A DNA stretch of 6,389 nt, from contig JAOUFA010000219.1 of assembly GCA_029858545.1 (NCBI GenBank), positions 1 to 6,389 of the forward strand. The letters run 5' to 3'. The DNA comes from Betaproteobacteria bacterium. Its GTDB lineage: Bacteria > Pseudomonadota > Gammaproteobacteria > Burkholderiales > SG8-39. Of the stretch, positions 1-5,218 are shown piece after piece. The translations under genes and the position numbers were made by a program. Position 1 is the stretch's first letter. Every line of letters starts with the position of its first letter. The notes beneath the pieces were generated by a model that was not told where the DNA came from, ran no database searches, and saw nothing but the letters and a program-made list of their open reading frames with translations.

Positions 1-1
1 G

Positions 2-364
2 GATCTCCCGATGGCACTGCTCGACGCGAGCGCCGGAGACCGACCGATCGTCCAGGTAAACCGCGCATTCCTGGACTATTTCGCATTGAGCGAAGCCGAG
101 ACGCTCGCCAGCTCGCTATCCCGGCTCATCCTGCATGATGACAAGGTCGCGGAGGGCCGCCTGTTCGCAGGCTCGTCGCCAGCGCGCGTCCGTCTGCGTA
201 CCACGCGCAAAGACGGCGTATCGCTCTTTATCGAGATTCTGGCGAATCCATTGCGGGACTCCGCGGGTAAGCAGACCCACTGGCTGGTGACTTTTATCGA
301 CCGCAGCGAGACCGAACAATTGCACGCCGAACTTGCCCGCATCAAGAACGGCGCAGCGAGCTGA
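2..364 (+). CDS. PAS domain protein, C-terminal part (5' end outside window)
   Basis: The product is a PAS sensor domain, about 110 residues, followed by a short charged tail and the stop. The fold is recognisable from the N-terminal strand and helix (RPIVQVNRAFLDYFALSEAE), a central RLRTTRKDGVSLFIEI strand pair, and a PAC-type end (THWLVTFIDRSETEQLHAEL) that runs into a helix. There is no LOV-type cysteine motif, so flavin photochemistry is not suggested; the ligand is unknown. An ATG lies at 11, but the frame is open to the window edge and the preceding residues (Asp-Leu-Pro) fit the start of a PAS domain, so I treat the gene as cut by the window. Any effector domain (kinase, GGDEF, EAL, regulator) would have to be upstream, because nothing follows the PAS. 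It is convergent with purB. It could also be a complete 117-residue single-PAS protein starting at 11. Confidence 0.75.
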   Translation, partial: DLPMALLDASAGDRPIVQVNRAFLDYFALSEAETLASSLSRLILHDDKVAEGRLFAGSSPARVRLRTTRKDGVSLFIEILANPLRDSAGKQTHWLVTFIDRSETEQLHAELARIKNGAAS

Positions 365-505
365 CCGTCGCGAAACAGCGGAAGCCGCGAGATGGGCTCG
401 CACGCGTGTGCCGATTTCCTGCGGCTGCCTTTTCTGCGCCATCGCCGGAATTCGGCAGCGCGGTGAAATTCAAAGCCGCCTAATTCCAAATCGCCCGCGT
501 TTCGC
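365..505. other. Convergent intergenic gap, no clear terminator
   Basis: These 141 bases separate the ends of the PAS gene and purB. I looked for GC-rich stems followed by T-runs on both strands. A perfect 5-bp stem (GCGAG at 387-391 with CTCGC at 397-401) and a small GCCG/CGGC stem around an EcoRI-like GAATTC are present, but neither is followed by a T-tract. No coding sequence is convincing here; open frames crossing it on the minus strand are shadows. Confidence 0.6.
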
Positions 506-1870
506 CTAGATGCGCCCGGCCAGGCGCGCGGCCAGTCCCGTGTACGAAGCCGGCGTGAGAGCGAGCAACCGGCGCTTGGCGGTTTGCGGTATCGGCAACT
601 TGCGGATAAAGACTGCCAAGTCCTTTCGGCCAATTCGCCTGCCGCGTGTCAGGGCCTTCAGTTTTTCATACGCATCGGGCACGCCATAGCGGCGCATCAC
701 CTGCTGGATCGGTTCGGCGAGAACCTCCCAGTTGGCATCGAGGTCCGCCGCGAGACGCTTCGGATCGGCGTCGAGCTTGCCAAGACCTCGCAGACATGAA
801 TTCCATGCGAGCAGACTGTGGCCGAGCGCATTGCCGAGATTGCGCAGCGCGGTCGAATCCGACAAATCACGCTGCCAGCGCGACACCGGCAGCTTGTCGG
901 CGAGGTGACGCAACAGCGCGTTCGCCACGCCAAGATTGCCTTCGGAGTTTTCGAAATCGATCGGATTGATCTTGTGCGGCATGGTCGATGAACCGACCTC
1001 GCCTTCCTTCAGTTTCTGCCTGAAATAGCCGAGCGAGACGTAGCCCCAAAGGTCGCGATCGAGGTCGAGCAATACGGTGTTGGCACGCGCGCAGGCGTCG
1101 AACAATTCGGCAAACGAATCATGCGGCTCGATCTGGATGGTGTACGGATTGAACTCCAATCCGAGCCGCTCGACGAAACGCCTCGCGAAACGCGGCCAGT
1201 CCACTTCAGGATAGGCCACGATATGCGCGTTGTAATTGCCCACCGCGCCATTGATCTTTCCCAGGATTGATACGCCGGCGACTCGCTCGCGCGCACGGCG
1301 CAGGCGGTGGGCGAAGTTCGCCATTTCCTTGCCGAGCGTGGTCGGCGTGGCCGGCTGTCCATGCGTGCGCGAGAGCATCGGCAATTCCGCATAGCGGTGC
1401 GCCTTCGCGCGCAGCGCCGATAGGATCGCGTCCAGTCCGGGCAGCAGAACGAGCGCACGCGCTTCGGCAAGCATCAGTGCGTAGGACAGGTTGTTGATGT
1501 CCTCGGAAGTACAGCCAAAGTGGATGAATTCGAGCGAGCGCTCCATTTCGCGGTTGCCGGCGAGCCGGTCCTTCAGCCAGTACTCGATCGCCTTGACGTC
1601 GTGGTTCGTCTCGGCCTCGATTCTCTTGATCGCCTCGGCGTCGCCCTCCGCGAAGTCGGCGACCAGTGCCTCGAGTTCGGCGAGTGTGGACCTCGACAGC
1701 GGTTTCAGTTCGCGCAACTTGGGTTCGGCGGCGAGCGCGATCAGCCAGGCCAGCTCGACGCGCACCCGATAGCGAATAAGCGCCTGTTCGCTGAAAAACG
1801 GCCGTAACGTATCGACCGACTTGGCGTAGCGGCCGTCGAGCGGCGAGAGCGCGGCGAGAAGCGAAGGCAT
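506..1870 (-). CDS. purB: Adenylosuccinate lyase (PurB)
   Basis: This cytosolic homotetrameric enzyme of the fumarase/aspartase superfamily acts twice in purine synthesis. It releases fumarate from SAICAR to give AICAR, and from adenylosuccinate to give AMP. The 454-residue product matches the E. coli PurB length class (456). It opens with SPLDGRY (residues 9-15), has the TSEDINN motif (121-127), the SRTHGQPATPTT motif with the likely catalytic acid His170, and the superfamily signature GSSTMPHKINP (293-303), whose Ser295 should be the catalytic base. No key residue is missing. The frame is open upstream to 1987, but homologues start at this MPSLLAALSP, and an AGGGG ribosome site lies before it, so I chose the ATG at 1868-1870. 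The stop is TAG. A consensus -10 box and a highly structured leader of about 110 nt lie upstream. It is divergent from the NYN gene. Confidence 0.97.
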   Translation of the reverse strand: MPSLLAALSPLDGRYAKSVDTLRPFFSEQALIRYRVRVELAWLIALAAEPKLRELKPLSRSTLAELEALVADFAEGDAEAIKRIEAETNHDVKAIEYWLKDRLAGNREMERSLEFIHFGCTSEDINNLSYALMLAEARALVLLPGLDAILSALRAKAHRYAELPMLSRTHGQPATPTTLGKEMANFAHRLRRARERVAGVSILGKINGAVGNYNAHIVAYPEVDWPRFARRFVERLGLEFNPYTIQIEPHDSFAELFDACARANTVLLDLDRDLWGYVSLGYFRQKLKEGEVGSSTMPHKINPIDFENSEGNLGVANALLRHLADKLPVSRWQRDLSDSTALRNLGNALGHSLLAWNSCLRGLGKLDADPKRLAADLDANWEVLAEPIQQVMRRYGVPDAYEKLKALTRGRRIGRKDLAVFIRKLPIPQTAKRRLLALTPASYTGLAARLAGRI

Positions 1871-1880
1871 GTCTTGTAGT

Positions 1881-1885
1881 CCCCT
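1881..1885 (-). promoter_or_regulatory. purB ribosome binding site (AGGGG)
   Basis: On the minus strand AGGGG stands 10 nt before the purB ATG, a long but workable spacing. It is the only purine-rich candidate near this start. It sits inside the 9-nt segment CAGGGGACT, which occurs a second time in the leader, so competing pairing could hide or expose it. Confidence 0.55.
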
Positions 1886-1904
1886 GGTGCAACCAACCCA
1901 ACAA

Positions 1905-1946
1905 GCGAGGGGAAACCCCCGGCTTTCCCCCGTCGAAACCCCTCGC
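1905..1946. repeat. 8-bp perfect inverted repeat GCGAGGGG/CCCCTCGC
   Basis: GCGAGGGG at 1905-1912 is matched by CCCCTCGC at 1939-1946, with 26 bases between the arms. The interval also contains a nested perfect 7-bp repeat, GGGGAAA (1909-1915) with TTTCCCC (1924-1930), which shares bases with the outer left arm. The two stems therefore cannot form fully at once. Confidence 0.7.
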
Positions 1947-1962
1947 GGCGATGCCGCGGGAG
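1939..1962. repeat. GC-rich hairpin CGCGGC-GAT-GCCGCG with flanking C/G arms
   Basis: CGCGGC (1944-1949) and GCCGCG (1953-1958) form a perfect 6-bp stem with a 3-base loop. The stem can extend past a one-base bulge (1943) by pairing CCCC (1939-1942) with GGAG (1959-1962), allowing a G-U pair in the RNA. This is the strongest local hairpin of the window. Confidence 0.65.
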
Positions 1963-1986
1963 TCCCCTGCGGGGGGATTTCTCCCA

Positions 1987-1992
1987 ATTATA
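1987..1992 (-). promoter_or_regulatory. -10 box of the purB promoter (TATAAT)
   Basis: The minus strand reads TATAAT, a perfect sigma-70 -10 hexamer, about 117 bases before the purB start. The following bases place an A about 7 nt downstream (1980) as a plausible first nucleotide. The -35 region is poor: at 16-18 bp spacing only 2-3 of 6 bases match TTGACA, so an activator may help, or the promoter may rely mainly on the -10. Confidence 0.6.
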
Positions 1993-2060
1993 CGATTTGC
2001 GCCCCTCGCCTCACCTCTCTTTACGATGTATCAACTGCATCAATGCGACGGCCAGCCCTC

Positions 2061-2069
2061 TGGTAGCAT
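2061..2069 (+). promoter_or_regulatory. Possible extended -10 (TGG-TAGCAT) of the NYN-GST unit
   Basis: TGG followed by TAGCAT has the extended -10 layout (TGn plus 4 of 6 consensus bases). It ends 7 bases before the ATG at 2077, so transcription would begin at or next to that ATG and give a leaderless mRNA. This would fit the lack of any Shine-Dalgarno sequence there. No good -35 is visible. Another weak candidate is TACGAT at 2022-2027 with TTGCGC at 1997-2002, at a poor spacing of 19. Confidence 0.3.
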
Positions 2070-2076
2070 CGCGCAC

Positions 2077-2901
2077 ATGGCCTCCCCGCAAGATACACGC
2101 AGCATGGCGCTGTTCTGCGACTTCGAGAACATCGCGCTTGGCGTGCGCGACGCGAAGTTCGCGCGATTCGACATCGAGAGAGTTCTCGAACGACTGTTGC
2201 TGAAAGGTTCGATCGTCGTCAAGAAGGCTTACTGTGACTGGGACCGCTATAAGGAGTTCAAGACCACCATGCACGGCGCCTCGTTCGAGTTGATCGAGAT
2301 TCCGCACCTGCGCCAGTCCGGCAAGAATTCAGCCGACATCCGCATGGTGGTCGATGCGCTTGACCTGTGCTACACCAAGTCGCACGTCGACACCTTCGTG
2401 ATCATCAGCGGAGATTCGGATTTTTCGCCGCTGGTCTCGAAGCTGCGCGAAAACGCCAAGACCGTGATCGGCGTGGGCGTGAAGAATTCGACCAGCGACC
2501 TGCTGATTGCCAACTGCGACGAATTCATCTACTACGATGACCTGGTGCGCGAGGACGAGGCCAAGCGCCGCAACGCCGCCAAGCGCAAGGAAGGCGGCGC
2601 GGCACGCAAGAAGGGCGAGGCGCCGACCGACGACAAGAAGCAGGAGGCCTTCGATCTGATGCTCGACACGCTGGATGCCCTGTTCGCCGAACGCGGCGAA
2701 GGCGATCGCATCTGGGGCTCGATGGTCAAGCAGGCGCTGAAGCGACGTAATCCCGGATTCAACGAGTCCTACTATGGCTTTCGCGCCTTCTCCGATCTCC
2801 TCGAGGATGCGGAGAAGAGAAAGCTCCTGTCGCTCGAGCGCGACGAGAAATCGGGCGGCTACATCGTGCGCCCGATGCAGACTCCGCCGGAGCCGGCTTG
2901 A
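2077..2901 (+). CDS. NYN (PIN-like) domain putative ribonuclease with C-terminal OST-HTH/LOTUS domain
   Basis: The 274-residue product has two domains. Residues 10-155 form an NYN/LabA-like (DUF88) fold of the PIN nuclease superfamily, with the acidic metal-binding residues in FCDFEN (Asp15), NSADIRMVVDAL (Asp87, Asp93) and SGDSDF (Asp113, Asp115). A basic, charged linker (about 160-189) leads to an OST-HTH/LOTUS domain (about 187-264), recognised by NPGFNESYYGFRAFSDLLE. The NYN fold suggests a metal-dependent RNase and LOTUS domains bind RNA; the actual substrate is unknown. There is no signal peptide or membrane segment, so it should be cytosolic. The ATG at 2077 was chosen; the frame is open to 1951, but that stretch is promoter and purB leader. 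ATG 2104 (MALFCDFEN) is a possible shorter start. Neither start has a good ribosome site. Its TGA overlaps the next start codon, so it probably forms an operon with the GST gene. Confidence 0.9.
   Translation: MASPQDTRSMALFCDFENIALGVRDAKFARFDIERVLERLLLKGSIVVKKAYCDWDRYKEFKTTMHGASFELIEIPHLRQSGKNSADIRMVVDALDLCYTKSHVDTFVIISGDSDFSPLVSKLRENAKTVIGVGVKNSTSDLLIANCDEFIYYDDLVREDEAKRRNAAKRKEGGAARKKGEAPTDDKKQEAFDLMLDTLDALFAERGEGDRIWGSMVKQALKRRNPGFNESYYGFRAFSDLLEDAEKRKLLSLERDEKSGGYIVRPMQTPPEPA
2889..2892 (+). promoter_or_regulatory. Ribosome binding site (GGAG) deciding the TTG start of the GST gene
   Basis: GGAG lies 5 bases before TTG at 2898-2900, inside the last codons of the NYN gene. It supports the rare TTG start; the next in-frame ATG is about 30 codons later and would remove the first strand and helix of the thioredoxin fold. 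Confidence 0.6.
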
Positions 2902-3506
2902 AACTCCTCGCTTCGCCTGCCAGCCCCTACGCGCGCAAGGTCCGCGTGGTGCTCGCCGAGAAGCACATCGATTGCGAAATCCACATGGTCGACGTCCAAC
3001 CGGTCGACAATCCGGTCGTCGCGCACAACCCGCTCGGGAAACTGCCGACGCTGCTTCTCGACGACGGCACGGCGATTTACGACTCGCGCGTGATTGTCGA
3101 GTTTCTCGACCATGTCTCGCCGATCGGCCGGTTGATTCCCGAGGAGAACCGCGAACGCATTGCGGTGCACCGCTGGGAGGCGCTTGCCGACGGCGTGCTC
3201 GACGCGGGCGCGCTGCTGCGTGCGGAGAGCCTGCGCCCCAGGCAGGAACAGAGCGAAGCATGGATGGCACGCCAGCGCGGCAAGATCGAACGCGGCCTCG
3301 CACAGATGGCGCATGATTTGGGTGATCACGCCTGGTGCCATCACGACAGGTATTCGCTGGCCGATATCGCCCTCGGTTGCTGTCTGGGCTGGCTGGAATT
3401 CAGAAGGCCGGGAGACGTCGAGTGGCGCGGCAAATTCGCGCCGCTCGCCCGTCATCTCGATAAGCTTTCGCAGCGCCCCGCCTTCGCCAATACGGTTCCG
3501 CGCTGA
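2898..3506 (+). CDS. Glutathione S-transferase, YibF-like
   Basis: A 202-residue cytosolic protein, the same length as E. coli YibF. The N-terminal thioredoxin-fold domain (1-77) starts KLLASPASPYARKVRVVLAE, with Ser9 at the usual activating position. It has NPLGKLPTL with the cis-proline Pro50 that contacts the glutathione backbone, and YDSRVI with Asp62-Ser63 for the gamma-glutamyl group. The helical domain carries EALADGVLDAGALLR (94-108), typical of the YibF group, and the N-capping box SLADIALGC (153-161). Substrate and physiological role are unknown for this subfamily, although glutathione binding is likely. The start is TTG, overlapping the NYN stop as TTGA, which suggests translational coupling. 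A GST gene beside purB is, as I recall, common in betaproteobacteria. The 3' end faces the c-di-GMP gene across 11 bases. Confidence 0.93.
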   Translation: MKLLASPASPYARKVRVVLAEKHIDCEIHMVDVQPVDNPVVAHNPLGKLPTLLLDDGTAIYDSRVIVEFLDHVSPIGRLIPEENRERIAVHRWEALADGVLDAGALLRAESLRPRQEQSEAWMARQRGKIERGLAQMAHDLGDHAWCHHDRYSLADIALGCCLGWLEFRRPGDVEWRGKFAPLARHLDKLSQRPAFANTVPR

Positions 3507-3517
3507 CCGGCTCCGGA

Positions 3518-5182
3518 TCAGACACGCGCGAAGACTCGTGCGTCGCGGCGCAGCACCGTCTCCATTTCCTCGGCGGGCGAAGGCATGCCCAGCATATAAC
3601 CCTGCAGTTCGTCGCAGCCCAGCTCAACGAGGAAAGACATCTGCTCCCGGGATTCGACACCTTCCGCGACCACCTTCAGACGCAGATTGCGCGCGAGCGT
3701 TACCACCGCCCGGGTGATCGCCGCATCGTCGTGTGCGTCCGGAACTCCGCGCACGAACGACTGATCGATCTTCATGCAGTCGAGCGGAAATTGCTTGAGA
3801 TAGCTGAGCGACGAGTACTCGGTGCCGAAATCATCGAGCGTGATCGCCACGCCCATCGCGCGCAACTGCTTGAGCAGGTACACCGTGCGCGCCGGATCAT
3901 CCATCATCGAGCTCTCGGTGATCTCGAGTTCCAGGTGCCGCGGATCGAGGCCCGTCTGCGCAAGCACCGCGGCGACGCGATTCGCGAGTTCCGCGGCGCG
4001 CAACTGCCGCGCCGAGAGGTTCACGGCGATGCGCTCCGGGGCGACGCCCAGCGCAAGCCAGTGCATCTGCTGCGCGCAAGCCTTCCGCAGTACCCACTCG
4101 CCAATGTCGTCCATCATTCCCGCCTGCTCCGCGATCGGGATGAACTTGCTTGGCGGAACCATACCGAGTTCGGGGTGCCGCATGCGCAGCAGCGCCTCGA
4201 CCGCCACCACCCGACCGGAAGACACGCCGATGCGAGGCTGGAAATACAGCAACAGCTCGTCGCGCTCGACCGTCTGGCGCAGGTGATTCCTCAGGCGTAG
4301 CGTCTCCAGCGCGATAACGTGCAGTTCATGCGAAAACGCGCAGCAATTGTTGCGGCCGTTCGCCTTGGCGAGACGCATCGCGGCGTCTGCGTTTCCAAGG
4401 AGCGTCTTCGGGTCCTTGCCGTCATTCGGATAGCACGCGAGGCCGACGCTCGCCGTAACATAGTGTCGGTCGCCCGCGATCGCGAAAGGTTTTCGCAGCT
4501 CATCGAGCACGCGCTGCGCCACATCCGCCGCGGCGTGGCCGGCGGGAAGATCCTCGAGCAGTACCGCGAACTCGTCGCCGCCGACGCGCGCGACCAGATC
4601 GAGTTCATGCACGCTGGCGCGGATGCGCTCACCCACCGCGCACAATAGCCGGTCACCGCCCGCGTGGCCGATCGATTCGCTATGGCTGAGGAAGTTGTCG
4701 AGATCGATATACAGCACACCCAGCGACGTAGCGCTGCGCTGCGCGCGCAGCAGCGCGGTGCGGCACGATTCATGAAATAGCGCCCGGTTCGGCAACCGGG
4801 TGAGCACATCGTGGTGGGCGAAGAAATTCGTCGCGCGCAGCCGCCGTACCACCACGCGCGTGATCTCGAGCGCCGCATGCGGCTGCCCGCCGATCAAGGC
4901 AAGCAGCTCGCCTCGTCCGATCGGCAGAAGTTCACAGTCGGTGAGCGCGACCGTGGTCGCGCTGCGCGCTTGCTGTTCGTCATCGAGCAGCGCCAATTCG
5001 CCGATGATGCCGCCCGGACCGACGGTTTCGAGTACCACATCGCCGACGCAGATCTGTACCTCGCCGCGCGCGACAACGTACAACACCTCACCGGGGTCGC
5101 CGATGGCGAAGACCACTTCTCCGGCCCTGCGCGGTTCGCGCGGGTGCTCGGCCGGCATCAGCGTGGCAAAGTCAAAGCGCAT
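3518..5182 (-). CDS. Cyclic nucleotide-binding / GGDEF / EAL protein, probable c-di-GMP phosphodiesterase
   Basis: 554 residues, three domains, no membrane segment. Residues 10-115 form a CRP-like cNMP domain; IIGELALL (59-66) and QARSATTVAL (71-80) give the phosphate-binding cassette with Glu62, Arg73, Ser74. GGDEF spans about 120-285; the signature is intact (201-205) and metal ligand Asp160 is kept. But the guanine-binding Asn is Ser168, the next Asp is Glu169, the usual Lys is Leu165, and the RxxD inhibitory site reads HELD (192-195). EAL spans about 300-545 with all expected residues: EALLR (Glu329), NLSARQL (Asn388), LEITE (Glu420), DDFGT (Asp450-451), KID (Lys471), AEGVE (Glu507), LQGY (Gln527); loop 6 has Glu455 for the usual Gly. 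I infer c-di-GMP hydrolysis set by a cyclic nucleotide. ATG 5182 has GGGAGG before it; GTG 5233 would add 17 unlikely residues. Confidence 0.92.
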   Translation of the reverse strand: MRFDFATLMPAEHPREPRRAGEVVFAIGDPGEVLYVVARGEVQICVGDVVLETVGPGGIIGELALLDDEQQARSATTVALTDCELLPIGRGELLALIGGQPHAALEITRVVVRRLRATNFFAHHDVLTRLPNRALFHESCRTALLRAQRSATSLGVLYIDLDNFLSHSESIGHAGGDRLLCAVGERIRASVHELDLVARVGGDEFAVLLEDLPAGHAAADVAQRVLDELRKPFAIAGDRHYVTASVGLACYPNDGKDPKTLLGNADAAMRLAKANGRNNCCAFSHELHVIALETLRLRNHLRQTVERDELLLYFQPRIGVSSGRVVAVEALLRMRHPELGMVPPSKFIPIAEQAGMMDDIGEWVLRKACAQQMHWLALGVAPERIAVNLSARQLRAAELANRVAAVLAQTGLDPRHLELEITESSMMDDPARTVYLLKQLRAMGVAITLDDFGTEYSSLSYLKQFPLDCMKIDQSFVRGVPDAHDDAAITRAVVTLARNLRLKVVAEGVESREQMSFLVELGCDELQGYMLGMPSPAEEMETVLRRDARVFARV

Positions 5183-5185
5183 CTC

Positions 5186-5191
5186 CCTCCC
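5186..5191 (-). promoter_or_regulatory. Ribosome binding site (GGGAGG) deciding the start of the c-di-GMP gene
   Basis: On the minus strand GGGAGG lies 3 bases before the ATG at 5182. It is the strongest Shine-Dalgarno match in the window, though the spacing is short. The competing GTG at 5233 has only a weak AGG before it. Confidence 0.6.
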
Positions 5192-5218
5192 GGACGAAAT
5201 AACGCAGCGCTCGCGCGC

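Larger units (their letters stand above)
1878..1969. repeat. 9-bp direct repeat AGTCCCCTG (two copies)
   Basis: AGTCCCCTG occurs at 1878-1886 and at 1961-1969, 83 bp apart. On the purB mRNA strand it reads CAGGGGACU; the downstream copy contains the ribosome site. The upstream copy can pair with UCCCC (1973-1977, minus strand), and the same strand could pair with the ribosome-site copy. Confidence 0.6.
1871..1980 (-). promoter_or_regulatory. Structured G-rich 5' leader of purB
   Basis: If transcription starts about 7 nt after the -10 box (near 1980), the purB mRNA has a leader of about 110 nt. Read on the mRNA strand it holds, in order: a UCCCC/GGGGA hairpin (1963-1977); a CUCC-CGCGGC/GCCGCG-GGGG hairpin with a 3-nt loop (1939-1962); a GGGGAAA/UUUCCCC hairpin (1909-1930); and the ribosome site. 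An alternative GCGAGGGG/CCCCUCGC stem (1905-1946) uses arms of the second and third hairpins, so these folds exclude each other. Five runs of at least four G occur. I do not recognise a known riboswitch class. No T-tract follows any stem, so if it regulates, translation control is likelier than intrinsic termination. A dispersed GC-rich intergenic repeat is the alternative. Confidence 0.5.

Noticed and set aside
387..401. Stem GCGAG/CTCGC as a terminator after the PAS gene
   Set aside because: Only 5 bp and no T-tract follows on either strand.
1205..1904. Minus-strand frame overlapping purB (232 residues)
   Set aside because: A different frame of the same strand as purB, Arg/Ala-rich, no domain; purB itself is unambiguous.
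1963..1980. Intrinsic terminator on the plus strand (CCCC-TGCG-GGGG followed by ATTTCT)
   Set aside because: The stem is short, the T-run has only three T, and no plus-strand gene ends before it.
1958..1985. Extended hairpin using GGGAG near the purB -10 (CTCCC 1981-1985 with GGGAG 1958-1962)
   Set aside because: The base of this stem lies upstream of the likely transcription start at about 1980, so it is probably not in the RNA, though it could matter as DNA.
1871..1987. Longer purB start at 1987 (39 extra residues)
   Set aside because: The extra segment is Pro/Gly/Arg-rich, is absent from the PurB family, and covers the -10 box and the hairpin-rich leader.
1951..2076. Longer NYN protein starting at 1951 (42 extra residues)
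   Set aside because: The extension overlaps the purB leader and promoter and has no domain similarity; NYN-LOTUS proteins start shortly before the CDFEN strand.
2329..3303. Minus-strand open frame of 324 residues
   Set aside because: Arg/Ala-rich shadow of the NYN and GST genes, with no recognisable domain or ribosome site.
3731..4300. Plus-strand open frame of 189 residues
   Set aside because: It is antisense to the EAL domain and rich in Arg, His and Leu in the way complementary frames of GC-rich genes are.
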